A DNA stretch of 34,723 nucleotides from Planctomycetota bacterium (GTDB taxonomy: Bacteria; Planctomycetota; UBA11346). Positions within the stretch are counted from its first letter, which is position 1; every line of letters starts with the position of its first letter. The notes below the pieces were generated by a model, which saw only the letters and a list, made by a program, of their open reading frames with translations, was not told the origin of the DNA and did not search any database. Both the position numbers and the translations under genes were made by a program. Where the stretch lies: positions 1 through 34,723 of the forward strand of contig JANQLF010000307.1 in assembly GCA_028280785.1 (NCBI GenBank). The letters are read 5' to 3'. Below, piece by piece: positions 24,740 to 33,859 of the stretch.

Positions 24740-25513
24740 TCAATCCATACTCGCGTAAACACGCACTGGGATATTCAAACGGCGATCAGCTAAATCTCGC
24801 CAATAATACAATTCTGCTTCTGGCACAGGATAACAGATATGCTTCCCTCCACAGGGTCGATCAATCGTGTACATCTGAATTTCAAGGACATTCATTTGAC
24901 TTACCTGATCCAACCAACGCTGTGCGAGCTCACTGAACTGACGATCGTTTTCCTCGCGATAAATAAACATCGATTGTAGACGCAATTGCTTTATACCCGC
25001 AAACATGGCTAGACGTAATTTTCGTTCCTCACCGGTCATCGATCGCCAAGCACCATCTCGAACACCACAGTCCCACTTAACGTAAATGCGAATACCCAAG
25101 TCATCTATGCAATCTCGCAATTCGGCATCTTTTAGTGCATCACCATTGGTCAAAATAACTAAGGGACGTTTAAATCGCTTGGCAAAAGCATCCATTTTAC
25201 GCAAGGCTGGCACGATATCTGGGTGATCCAAATTTTCTCCAGAACCTGAACAACAGATCACTTCGGCATCACCAGGATGAGAACGCGCCAAAGCCTCGTC
25301 TAATGCATCTAAGCTTGCCCATTCACCAGCTTTGGACTGCGGCCAGTGTCCGAGCTGGCAATACGGACAAGACCACTGACAAGAACGCACGCCGGGATAC
25401 GACATGCTAATGCCAAAACTCCGCCCAAAACGACGACTATTGACTGGACCAAAGACCAAATCGATAGGCTCGTGATCATGAGCTACATCAGAACGTTTAA
25501 TAAACTGCGTCAT
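24740..25513 (-). CDS. Radical SAM protein (COG0731-like)
   Basis: A 257-aa radical SAM protein. FGPVNSRRFGRSFGISM is the N-terminal signature of COG0731 (wyosine-synthesis relatives), and C45-x3-C49-x2-C52 (CQWSCPYC) binds the catalytic cluster. SGSGENLDHP and LTNGDAL follow as expected. No auxiliary-cluster domain is evident. It sits between ccoH and the TPR gene; a role in modifying a cofactor or protein of the oxidase is conceivable but not known. The neighbouring gap to ccoH is six bases. Confidence 0.78.
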   Translation of the reverse strand: MTQFIKRSDVAHDHEPIDLVFGPVNSRRFGRSFGISMSYPGVRSCQWSCPYCQLGHWPQSKAGEWASLDALDEALARSHPGDAEVICCSGSGENLDHPDIVPALRKMDAFAKRFKRPLVILTNGDALKDAELRDCIDDLGIRIYVKWDCGVRDGAWRSMTGEERKLRLAMFAGIKQLRLQSMFIYREENDRQFSELAQRWLDQVSQMNVLEIQMYTIDRPCGGKHICYPVPEAELYYWRDLADRRLNIPVRVYASMD

Positions 25514-25519
25514 GTCTAA

Positions 25520-25945
25520 TCAAGGAACATAAATTTCAGTTTGAGTGCGTACCGGATCCTCACCGTGAAGACCTTTGAATTCTACGTACCAGCGTCCTTT
25601 TAAAGGGAACTGGGCAAGTTGAATGGACTCGCTTGAATTCCATTTAAGTGAAAAATCATCTGCGGCATTACTCGGACGTTTAAATACTAAATCGCCACCA
25701 ACGATAGCGTGCTGAGCCCCCTGTATGCTGAATCGACAGGTATTATTACTCGTTTTACACTCTAATGCCAAACCGAGTTCAACAAATTTTTTACGCTCAA
25801 ACTTCTCTTGATCGAATTGTTTGCTGCGTTCGTAGGCCTGTGTTTCAATTGGTCCTGCATTATGGCTATACGCCACAATGATCATGCACGTATAAGCCGT
25901 TAATGGCAAGGTAATCAAAATGGCCCCGATAATATATTTCTTCAT
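25520..25945 (-). CDS. ccoH: CcoH/FixH family cbb3 assembly protein
   Basis: A 141-aa small membrane protein with one N-terminal segment (YIIGAILITLPLTAYTCMII) and a periplasmic FixH domain. The PLKGRWYVEFKG stretch near the C-terminus is typical of the family. GGAGG sits six bases from the second of two tandem ATGs, so I use 25945; 25948 is possible. Two Cys in the outer domain (ECKTSNNTC) are notable. It follows ccoG with TAATG-style overlap. Confidence 0.85.
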   Translation of the reverse strand: MKKYIIGAILITLPLTAYTCMIIVAYSHNAGPIETQAYERSKQFDQEKFERKKFVELGLALECKTSNNTCRFSIQGAQHAIVGGDLVFKRPSNAADDFSLKWNSSESIQLAQFPLKGRWYVEFKGLHGEDPVRTQTEIYVP

Positions 25946-25947
25946 CA

Positions 25948-27345
25948 TTAACCTCCGTCCACCGCAGGTCGTCGTAATCGCAATGGAATCGTTTTTTGTA
26001 ATGCATCATCGTAATAAATATTTAAATCAGTTTCTAAGGTAAATGTCGAAAACGAAGAGAGCGGTAAGCGCACATAAATAATAGGCTCTACACGCTGACT
26101 CGGCTCTATCGACAAAGGATTATACTGCGTGATTACCTCACCACTCACACCGTCAGGTAGTGTAATGCGCAGAGATTTTTGCTCAGTGGATTTATTTACC
26201 ATTGACAAAGGCACACTGCTCTGAACCCATTTGACATCATCAACCTGAACTAATTGTGATGGTGCGCGTTGACGTAATTTAATAATTTGCACAAGGTCGC
26301 GCTGCAATACCAGAGCAACGGTTACCACGCATAAAATACTTACTAAACAGGAATACATGATAGTTCGTGGGCGGATAAAACGCTGTTTCTCACCTGCCAA
26401 TGCCGCTTCACTCGCATAAGCAATTAAATTCGGTGCTCGTTCGATACGCGACATCACATCGTTACATGCATCAATACATGCAGCGCAATGCAGGCACTCT
26501 AATTGATTACCATTGCGAATATCGATCCCAGTCGGACAGACCTGAATACACCGTTCACAATCAATACAATCACCTTCAGTGGAACCTGGTTTACCCCGTG
26601 GTTCACCGCGCTCTTTATTGTAAGATACCACCAAGGTATCCCGATCGAGCATCGCTGTTTGCAAACGACCATAAGGGCAAACCAAGGTACATGTTTGTTC
26701 ACGAAACCACACAAAATTAAACACATTAATAAAGTAAAAAACCACAAAAAATATAGCTGCATAGGGATGCTCAAACGGATCAAGGATCACGCCACCTATA
26801 AAAGATTCAGTTCCTACAAATAATGCTGTTGCGGCGTTAGCTAAGGCACCAGCAATAATTAGATAGGTGATATTTTTTAGGAACTTGCGCATAAACCGAT
26901 TGTCACCGGTCTTTTTTTCATCATTACGACGGTGACGGTGTGCAGGACCCTCAAAAAAACGCTCGATAGGTCGAAAGACCATTTCCATAAAAACATTATG
27001 CGGACAAAACCAGCCACAGAATACACGTCCAAGCAATGACACCATTAACAAGGTACCTAATAAAAATAACAACACGAATAACAGCGCATAAGCAAAATCT
27101 TGTGGCCAGAATACTTGGCCAAATAAGATATAGGTTCGCGATGGAATATCGATGCGAATGAACGGATTACCATTAATGGTTAGAAATGGCACAGCTAAAT
27201 AAAAAGCAATGAGAAAGAATGCTAAAACTTGACGGCGACGGCGCCATGCACCCTTGACTATATCAACATACAGCCAGCGCCGGTGCCCCTTCCGGTCGAC
27301 GCTATATAAAACACTGCGAAAATCTTCAGGGGCTTCATTGGTCAT
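25948..27345 (-). CDS. ccoG: CcoG/RdxA cbb3 assembly membrane ferredoxin
   Basis: A 465-aa polyferredoxin. Five-ish membrane segments (around 40, 80, 165, 195, 330) and a CGWFCPHNVFM motif precede a [4Fe-4S] pair: CIDCERCIQVCP near 260 and CLHCAACIDAC near 282. A C-terminal Ig-like region follows the last membrane helix. CcoG reduces copper for cbb3 assembly. Standard length. Two bases from ccoP. Confidence 0.93.
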   Translation of the reverse strand: MTNEAPEDFRSVLYSVDRKGHRRWLYVDIVKGAWRRRRQVLAFFLIAFYLAVPFLTINGNPFIRIDIPSRTYILFGQVFWPQDFAYALLFVLLFLLGTLLMVSLLGRVFCGWFCPHNVFMEMVFRPIERFFEGPAHRHRRNDEKKTGDNRFMRKFLKNITYLIIAGALANAATALFVGTESFIGGVILDPFEHPYAAIFFVVFYFINVFNFVWFREQTCTLVCPYGRLQTAMLDRDTLVVSYNKERGEPRGKPGSTEGDCIDCERCIQVCPTGIDIRNGNQLECLHCAACIDACNDVMSRIERAPNLIAYASEAALAGEKQRFIRPRTIMYSCLVSILCVVTVALVLQRDLVQIIKLRQRAPSQLVQVDDVKWVQSSVPLSMVNKSTEQKSLRITLPDGVSGEVITQYNPLSIEPSQRVEPIIYVRLPLSSFSTFTLETDLNIYYDDALQKTIPLRLRRPAVDGG

Positions 27346-27347
27346 GA

Positions 27348-27932
27348 CTAATAGGTGATGGGTGTTATGTCACCCTCTGGCACCTTCCCACTACTCGTTT
27401 TGTTATCAACTTTTGGCGTATTACGATTAAGATCAGCTAAATATGCAGCTAAATTATAAATATCATTAGGTGCAAGTAAGTGACCCTGTGCTGGCATTTG
27501 ATTATTATTACGCCCATCACGAATGGATACTACAATCATGGTCATATCACTACCGTGCAACCAATGATTATCGCGCAAATTCGGACCAACATTTCCATAA
27601 GCGTCAGCGCCATGACACATAGCACAGTTAGCTTTAACATAAATAGCTTTACCCGCTTCGATGCGCCCAGCATCATGAGATAATTCTTGCAACATCTCTT
27701 CGCTTAATTCACCACCACTCATGGCTATTTGTATTTCACGGGCAATACGATTCTCTTCAGCAAGAGCATCTAATCCAATTTTGCCTGTGCCAATCCAATG
27801 ATAATGGAAACCATAAAACACTGCCCAAATAATACAGCCCACAAAAGACCACACCCACCAGGCCGGTAAATTATTATCATACTCTTGAATGCCATCAAAG
27901 GCATGATCGCGTAAATTATTTTCATCAACCAT
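27348..27932 (-). CDS. ccoP: cbb3 oxidase subunit CcoP, monoheme form
   Basis: A 194-aa subunit: FixP-type N-terminal membrane anchor (NLPAWWVWSFVGCIIWAVFYG) and a single cytochrome c domain with Cys103-x2-Cys106-His107 (CAMCHG) and MPAQGH for the Met ligand. Typical CcoP has about 300 aa and two CxxCH; here the second heme domain is missing. I saw no other CxxCH. The ATG at 27932 has AGGGGGAAT before it and lies 2 bp from the ccoQ stop. Confidence 0.92.
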   Translation of the reverse strand: MVDENNLRDHAFDGIQEYDNNLPAWWVWSFVGCIIWAVFYGFHYHWIGTGKIGLDALAEENRIAREIQIAMSGGELSEEMLQELSHDAGRIEAGKAIYVKANCAMCHGADAYGNVGPNLRDNHWLHGSDMTMIVVSIRDGRNNNQMPAQGHLLAPNDIYNLAAYLADLNRNTPKVDNKTSSGKVPEGDITPITY

Positions 27933-27933
27933 T

Positions 27934-28104
27934 TTATTCCCCCTGTTCGTTATCACTGTCTAGAGGTAATTGACTCATGTGCTCTTGAAAATGCGGACGC
28001 CTATCAAAAATCTGATACAAGAGCACAAATAGAAAAATAGAAAAACAAATAACTAATCCAGCGATTGGGCCCCACTGTGCGCCGTGTTCAAGTAGTTGGT
28101 GCAT
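27934..28104 (-). CDS. ccoQ: CcoQ-like small cbb3 oxidase subunit
   Basis: A 56-aa protein with one membrane helix (IAGLVICFSIFLFVLLYQI) followed by an RRPHF and acidic tail, as in CcoQ. A GGAGA ribosome site lies six bases before the ATG at 28104, one base from the ccoNO stop. Identified mainly by size, topology and place between ccoNO and ccoP. Confidence 0.8.
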   Translation of the reverse strand: MHQLLEHGAQWGPIAGLVICFSIFLFVLLYQIFDRRPHFQEHMSQLPLDSDNEQGE

Positions 28105-28105
28105 T

Positions 28106-30379
28106 TTATTTCTCCAAGTCCGTACCAAGGCGTTGTAGATACGCGATCAATGCAATAATTTCCTTGTCTTCCACTTTATCAGGTAAAGCCGGTTCTAAGC
28201 CAACTTTTGTAACTTTTTCCTGCAACATTAACGCTAATTGTTTTGCTTGATCCCGCGCTAATTGTTCTGCATTAGCAATAGTCTCTTTTTCATACGGCGT
28301 ACCCAGTAAATGCAGCGCCGATAATTTTTTGGTCAATGATGCATAATCAGTATCATCCTCATAGAGATAGGCATATGCTGGCATGATTGAATTTTCAGAG
28401 GTGATTTGTGGGTCGTACATATGCTGCCAATGCCACACCGCACCTGCATCACCTGATTTAATAATACCCTCACGCATCAAGTCAGGACCAGTGCGTTTTG
28501 AACCCCACAAGAATGGTCGTTCATAAATGCCTTCACCTGGTCTGGTGTATTCGCCATAACGTGCGGTATCCGCACGCAGCGTGCGCACCATTTGTGTGTG
28601 GCAGGAAACACAGCCTTCACGAATATAAATATCGCGTCCAGCCAATTCGAGTGGAGTATACGGTTTGACCGATTCAATTTTTGGTGTTAAAGCCCCCTGC
28701 ACCATATTCGGTACAATTTCGCAAATACTACCAACCGATAAGGCTAAACCGGTTAAAATAATAAATGTTATTGGCCAACGTTCGATCGCCGCATGGATAA
28801 CATTCATTCGTGCAATCCATGGACGTGCTTCATTTTTAGTTTTGGCTAATTCTACATAAACATCAGGCTCTGGTTCGGTCCATAATGGTAAGGCTTGAAT
28901 TTCATCATCCTCAACGCCCTTCGATGCCTTCACGGTTTTGCAGACATTGACAATTAACAGAACCATACCGGTTATGTAAAGTATACCGCCAAACGCTCGT
29001 ACCCATTGGAAGAGCATGGTGTTATTCAAAATTTCAATCCAGTCAGGATACATCAGACGCGCATCTTCAGTAAAGGCGAACCACATCGCGCCTTGCGTTA
29101 AACCTGATATCCACATACCGATGATATATAAAATAATACCAAAGGTGGCGAGCCAGAAATGATAATTGGCTAAATCTTTTGAAAAGAGTTTGACTTTATA
29201 AACCTGTGGAATCAGCCAGTAAATTACACCAAAGGCCATGCAGCCCACCCAACCAAGAGCACCACTGTGCACGTGACCGATAGTCCAGTCAGTATTGTGA
29301 CTTAATGCATTCACTTCACGCAAAGACATCATTGGACCCTCGAAGGTCGACATGCCATAAAAAGTAACTGCCGCGACAAAGAATTTCAGCACTGGATCAG
29401 CGCGCACTTTATCCCATGCACCACGCAACGTTAATAAGCCGTTGAGCATACCACCCCAACTTGGCATAATTAACATAATACTAAATGTTACACCGAGGCT
29501 TTGCGCCCAACCTGGTAAAGAGGTATGCAATAAGTGATGCGGACCAGCCCAAATATAAATAAAGACCAAAGACCAAAAGTGAATAATACTTAAACGATAG
29601 GAATAAACCGGACGCTCAGCAGCCTTCGGTAAATAATAATACATTAAACCTAAAATTGGTGTGGTTAAGAAAAAGGCCACCGCGTTATGACCATACCACC
29701 ATTGTACCAACGCATCCTGTACGCCAGCATAGGCAGAGTAGGATTTTAAACCATCAACTGGAATCGCGATTGAGTTGACAATATGCAACATCGCAATACC
29801 AGCCCACGTCGCTATGTAAAACCAAATAGCAACATAGAGATGACGTTCGCGGCGTTTAATAATGGTCATGATCATATTCAGACCGAAAATCACCCAGACC
29901 ACAGCGATTGCGATATCAATAGGCCACTCTAATTCGGCATATTCTTTACCACTGGTAATACCCAGCGGTAACGTAATAGCTGCAGCGACTATAATTAATT
30001 GCCAACCCCAGAAATTAATAAACGACATTTTATCACAAAACATGCGCGCTTTAAGCAGGCGTTGTAGTGAATAGTAAACACCGGCAAAAATAATGTTACC
30101 GGTGAATGCAAAAATAACTGCATTCGTATGTAAAGGACGCAAACGGCCGAATGAAAAATATTCGGTATTCAACCAACCGAAGGCGCTGACACCCCAACTC
30201 GTTCCCATACCAGCGAGTTGCAGCGCTAGCAAAATCCCGACGGCAAATCCAACCAGGCCCCATATAATGGAAGCCCATAAAAATTTTGCGACGATTTTAT
30301 TGTCATAGATGACGGTATCGATAATTGGCTTGCCAGTTAACTTATCGACAGGTGCTTGGCTGATATCTTGTTCAGTCAC
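28106..30379 (-). CDS. ccoNO: cbb3 oxidase CcoN-CcoO fusion
   Basis: A 757-aa fusion. Residues ~1-500 form the 12-helix heme-copper subunit: His ligands occur in RPLHTNAV, WYGHNAV, AGPHHLLH and GHVHSG. Residues ~545-757 are CcoO, a membrane-anchored monoheme cytochrome with Cys590-x2-Cys593-His594 (CVSCH). Fusions of this kind occur in Bacteroidetes and the PVC group. The longer frame begins at 30517, but its first 46 residues are not CcoN-like. The GTG at 30379 has AGAGG six bases away and overlaps the ccoS stop by eight bases, so I prefer it. Confidence 0.93.
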   Translation of the reverse strand: MTEQDISQAPVDKLTGKPIIDTVIYDNKIVAKFLWASIIWGLVGFAVGILLALQLAGMGTSWGVSAFGWLNTEYFSFGRLRPLHTNAVIFAFTGNIIFAGVYYSLQRLLKARMFCDKMSFINFWGWQLIIVAAAITLPLGITSGKEYAELEWPIDIAIAVVWVIFGLNMIMTIIKRRERHLYVAIWFYIATWAGIAMLHIVNSIAIPVDGLKSYSAYAGVQDALVQWWYGHNAVAFFLTTPILGLMYYYLPKAAERPVYSYRLSIIHFWSLVFIYIWAGPHHLLHTSLPGWAQSLGVTFSIMLIMPSWGGMLNGLLTLRGAWDKVRADPVLKFFVAAVTFYGMSTFEGPMMSLREVNALSHNTDWTIGHVHSGALGWVGCMAFGVIYWLIPQVYKVKLFSKDLANYHFWLATFGIILYIIGMWISGLTQGAMWFAFTEDARLMYPDWIEILNNTMLFQWVRAFGGILYITGMVLLIVNVCKTVKASKGVEDDEIQALPLWTEPEPDVYVELAKTKNEARPWIARMNVIHAAIERWPITFIILTGLALSVGSICEIVPNMVQGALTPKIESVKPYTPLELAGRDIYIREGCVSCHTQMVRTLRADTARYGEYTRPGEGIYERPFLWGSKRTGPDLMREGIIKSGDAGAVWHWQHMYDPQITSENSIMPAYAYLYEDDTDYASLTKKLSALHLLGTPYEKETIANAEQLARDQAKQLALMLQEKVTKVGLEPALPDKVEDKEIIALIAYLQRLGTDLEK

Positions 30380-30566
30380 GCTGATCCTCTTTTCTGATAA
30401 TTTCTTCCCCTGATCGTGGCGGTAACAACGCGTCACCCCCGAGCATGCGCATCGGTGGTGTGTCGAGATCGTCGAGCTGTCCGGAACGCACTTGGTAGAC
30501 CAAAAGCAGGACTGCACCGAGAAAGACTGTTGCTGCTAAGCCAATAATTAGAAAGAAGATAATCAT
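30372..30566 (-). CDS. ccoS: CcoS cbb3 assembly protein
   Basis: A 64-aa single-helix protein with the CcoS signature VRSGQLDDLDTP after the membrane segment (IIFFLIIGLAATVFLGAVLL). First gene of the leftward cbb3 operon. A TATAAT at 30578-30583 leaves about five bases of leader, and no ribosome site is seen. CcoS helps load cofactors, often with CcoI. Confidence 0.9.
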   Translation of the reverse strand: MIIFFLIIGLAATVFLGAVLLLVYQVRSGQLDDLDTPPMRMLGGDALLPPRSGEEIIRKEDQRD

Positions 30567-30570
30567 GATC

Positions 30571-30619
30571 GACTTGAATTATAGAATAGAGGATATATAT
30601 ATCCATTAATGATCAAGTC
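30571..30619. promoter_or_regulatory. Divergent cbb3 promoter region with a palindromic operator
   Basis: GGATATATATATCC (30591-30604) is a perfect 14-bp palindrome and contains GATAT-N3-TATCC. GACTTGA (30571-30577) and TCAAGTC (30613-30619) form an outer inverted repeat. For the + strand, TTGAAT and TATATA lie 16 bp apart with the -10 inside the palindrome. The minus strand has TATAAT at 30578-30583. Confidence 0.55.
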
Positions 30620-30653
30620 CGATTTCAGGGCTACCAAATGAGTGGTAATTGGC

Positions 30654-31448
30654 ATGAGCAACGACGCCCCTAGCTGCTGCGCAGTAGTGACCGAGCACCT
30701 CGAAACAACGAGTGTGCTCCCGCTCTATATGCAATTGTTGATCCTCGGTTCCATCATGATCATCGGCCACTGCTCAGGGATGTGTGGACCCCTGATGTTA
30801 AGCTTCCGTTTCGGACAAAACGCAGAAAAACGCCCAGTTTTATCGGCTACACGCGAGTTATTGGCTTACCAATTAGGCAAGGCCTGCATCTATATGCTAG
30901 CGGGTGCGCTAGCAGCAGGCCTTGGCTATGGGCTGATCGCCGTTCGCGATTGGGCAGCGTATCTGACCATCGTCATCGCCGTGGTAATCCTCCTTCAGGC
31001 CCTGGCTTGGTGGCTGCCGTGGTCGATCAATCTGATGCCAAAGTCTTGGCAGGCAGCCAGCCAAAATTTAGTGAAGCGACTCCAACGCAGCAGCAGCAAG
31101 CAGCGTCAGCAACACCCCCTGCGCGGATCGTTTCTACTCGGTCTCAGCATGTCACTGCTGCCGTGCATGCTCCCATTCTGGGTCTTAAGTCTGTCTGCTA
31201 GTTCCGCTTCGATTCTACATGGAGCTCTACTCATGGGCTTACTAGTAGTATTGACCACACCCGTTCTATTAATCTTCGCCCTCGCTCCGCATTTACTACC
31301 TGCCTGGCGCAAACGCAGTCCAAAATACATGGCACCGATTGCGCTGACCTGTTCAGCAGTGTGGATGTTATTAATTGGATTGGCTTCTTTAAATTTTATC
31401 GGCCATGTCGGTTTTGAAATCGGCCCAACCCACGTGGTATTTTGGTAA
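30654..31448 (+). CDS. SafE/DsbD-like membrane protein linked to cbb3 assembly
   Basis: A 264-aa, six-segment membrane protein of the TauE/SafE-DsbD_2 type. The first helix holds GHCSGMCGP, a paired-Cys motif suited to metal or thiol exchange; a second Cys pair-like motif is LLPCML near 175. Such genes commonly neighbour ccoI and ccoS, consistent with copper handling. I chose the ATG at 30654; a GTG frame extends four codons upstream. It overlaps ccoI by one base (TAATG). Confidence 0.82.
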   Translation: MSNDAPSCCAVVTEHLETTSVLPLYMQLLILGSIMIIGHCSGMCGPLMLSFRFGQNAEKRPVLSATRELLAYQLGKACIYMLAGALAAGLGYGLIAVRDWAAYLTIVIAVVILLQALAWWLPWSINLMPKSWQAASQNLVKRLQRSSSKQRQQHPLRGSFLLGLSMSLLPCMLPFWVLSLSASSASILHGALLMGLLVVLTTPVLLIFALAPHLLPAWRKRSPKYMAPIALTCSAVWMLLIGLASLNFIGHVGFEIGPTHVVFW

Positions 31449-33859
31449 TGTCTGTCACCTGCTACCACTGCCAAGATATCGTACCTGCAAGTCGCATTCA
31501 AAAAGATGCCGACAAACAATTCTGTTGTCATGGTTGCGAACTAGCCTTTGAAATAATGCAGGAACATGACGCTGCTGCATTTTATCAATTACGTGATCAA
31601 CAAGCGCATTCAATTAATCAACAACAATTAAATGTTGAGACTGATGAATTTACCTATGCATATGACAGTGATGCCTTTAAAGCGCATTACGTCCAAGAGC
31701 TTGGCGATGAGCAACACGCGGTTACTTGGTTTGTCAAAGGTGCACACTGTGCGGCCTGTGTCTGGTTACTCGAACGCCTGCATTTATTCGATCCCGGTAT
31801 CAGCAATAGTCGTATCCACATAGGCAAGCAACAACTCACCACTTATTTTGACCCACAAAAAACCAGTCCTGCTAAAATCGCAGCCATACTCGCGCGCATT
31901 GGCTACCACGTCTATCCATGGCACAGCCCATTGCACCAAGCAGCACAAATCAAAGACCAACGCAGTTTATTTTTACGTCTAGCAGTAGCCTGTGCCTGCA
32001 TGCTTGGCTGCATGCATCTATCGTGGAATATTCTGGCTGGTGAATTCACTTTAGATCTTGATGCAGGTAGCCGTGATTTCTTCGCCTTGCTTGCAGCATT
32101 AATCAGTATTCCAGCAGTAACGTATAGTGCTTGGCCCTGGTATAAATCAGCTTGGCAATCACTAAAATTAAAACACATCAATATCGATGTAAGCATCTCT
32201 TTAATTATTTTTCTTGGCATTGGGGCGAGCACCTATCACTTAATCCTTGGACGCAGCGATTTGTATTTTGATGCTATTTGTATGTTTGTCTGCTTTCTTC
32301 TCGGTGGACGTACATTGTTATATTTGGCACAGCAGCATATCGGCCAAGAGCAAGACACACTTAAACAATTATTGCCATTATTCGTGCAAAAAATAAATCC
32401 TGATGGCGATGTCGACATCTGCATTGATGACATTGCCATTGGCGATCAATTACGCGTCCGCGCTGGTGAACGTGTGCCAGTGGACGCACGCCTGATCAGC
32501 AACTTTGCCATGGTCGACAACGCTTTATTAAATGGTGAATCCCTACCCATTGAAATACATCAAGATGCCAAGATCAGTGCTGGTGCTCAAATCCTAGATC
32601 AAGAAGTGATTATCCAAGCAACGAGTGAATATCAGCAATCACACTTAGCCCGCTTATTAAATAAATCAGTACATGAAAAAGAATGTAAAGATCTCAGTTA
32701 TTATTTAATGCAATGGTTTACGCCAGTAATATCACTACTAGGATTAATCACGTGGCTTATCTGGTCATCGCTTGATCCGACACGCGCTTGGGATCAGGCC
32801 ATCGCAGTCTTTATTGTCGCCTGCCCTTGTGCATTAGGTATTGCCGCGCCCTTGGCCCATGCAGTTTTTATGCGCGCAGCTGCATGCTATGGTATTTTAA
32901 TTCGCAACGCTGCGGTACTGCAAGATCTGCCCAAGGCTAAAAATATTGTCTTTGATAAAACCGGAACGCTGACGCACGGCATTTTACAATGCAAACATAT
33001 ACAGTGGCAATGCGAAAATAAAGATGACATCGTTCCACATCTGCTTGATGCCTGCCGTCAATCACAGCATCCTATCGCTCGCTGTTTAATCGGTCATTTT
33101 GCAGAACATGCCGATGCATCCACCTCTAGCGTAAATGCTATAAAACTTATTCCGAATGGCATCTTTTACGAGAGTTCAATTGGTGAATTAATTCTACGCA
33201 AAGCACAAGCAACGCATGACGATGGATTTAATACCAGTGAGCTACTATTAAATAATAACGTTGTTGCCCTATTTAGCTTTAGCGATCAGATACGCGAATC
33301 ACTGCATCCATTTATTCAAGCACATAAAGATACCATCAGTATTTGCTCTGGGGATCATCAACACAGCGTCAATCACATCGCCGCGCAATTGGACATCGCC
33401 CGCAGTGTCGGCGACCAAAGTCCAGAGGATAAGCAAAACTATATTAATTCGTTACCTGGACCACAAATCATGATTGGTGACGGCGTCAACGATGCGCTCG
33501 CCCTACGTACAGCTGCTATCGGTGTCGGTGTACGCGGTGGCTTAGAAGCCGCCATGCACAACAGCGATGTCTACATCAGTAATGATATTGAAGCAAATAT
33601 TCCGCGTCTATGGCAGCTCAGCGACAAACACAACAGCTGCTTACGCACCTGCCTTGGCATCTCGATTATCTATAACCTCGTCGGTATCGCCTGCGCGATG
33701 GCCGGCTTATGGGGCCCATTTATTTGTGCAATTGCCATGCCATTGAGCTCACTCACCGTTATGGCGATCGCTTGGTATTGGCCCTTCCATGATTCCAAAC
33801 AACAAGAATCACTTGCACTTAAACGTGCCCATGAATTTCCACAAGCGAGCATGTTATGA
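31448..33859 (+). CDS. ccoI: Cu-transporting P1B-type ATPase CcoI
   Basis: An 803-aa CcoI/FixI-type exporter delivering copper to cbb3 assembly. The N-terminus has CYHC and CCHGC (Cys5, 8, 26, 27, 30), a Zn- or Cu-binding domain of this branch, and an HMA domain with Cys101 and Cys104 in HCAACV. Then come the A-domain loop NGES (TGES in most), the CPC metal site at 459-461, phosphorylated Asp503 in DKTGT, HP in QHPIAR and the hinge GDGVNDALAL, where the usual Pro is Leu684. YN and MPLSS in the last helices fit P1B-1. It starts at 31448 by a TAATG overlap with the SafE-like gene. Confidence 0.92.
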   Translation: MSVTCYHCQDIVPASRIQKDADKQFCCHGCELAFEIMQEHDAAAFYQLRDQQAHSINQQQLNVETDEFTYAYDSDAFKAHYVQELGDEQHAVTWFVKGAHCAACVWLLERLHLFDPGISNSRIHIGKQQLTTYFDPQKTSPAKIAAILARIGYHVYPWHSPLHQAAQIKDQRSLFLRLAVACACMLGCMHLSWNILAGEFTLDLDAGSRDFFALLAALISIPAVTYSAWPWYKSAWQSLKLKHINIDVSISLIIFLGIGASTYHLILGRSDLYFDAICMFVCFLLGGRTLLYLAQQHIGQEQDTLKQLLPLFVQKINPDGDVDICIDDIAIGDQLRVRAGERVPVDARLISNFAMVDNALLNGESLPIEIHQDAKISAGAQILDQEVIIQATSEYQQSHLARLLNKSVHEKECKDLSYYLMQWFTPVISLLGLITWLIWSSLDPTRAWDQAIAVFIVACPCALGIAAPLAHAVFMRAAACYGILIRNAAVLQDLPKAKNIVFDKTGTLTHGILQCKHIQWQCENKDDIVPHLLDACRQSQHPIARCLIGHFAEHADASTSSVNAIKLIPNGIFYESSIGELILRKAQATHDDGFNTSELLLNNNVVALFSFSDQIRESLHPFIQAHKDTISICSGDHQHSVNHIAAQLDIARSVGDQSPEDKQNYINSLPGPQIMIGDGVNDALALRTAAIGVGVRGGLEAAMHNSDVYISNDIEANIPRLWQLSDKHNSCLRTCLGISIIYNLVGIACAMAGLWGPFICAIAMPLSSLTVMAIAWYWPFHDSKQQESLALKRAHEFPQASML

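Noticed and set aside
26400-26823. Overlapping + frames inside ccoG
   Set aside because: Antisense shadows of a clearly conserved membrane ferredoxin.
30608-30622. FNR box in the cbb3 promoter
   Set aside because: Only one TTGAT half-site is clear; the second half does not match.
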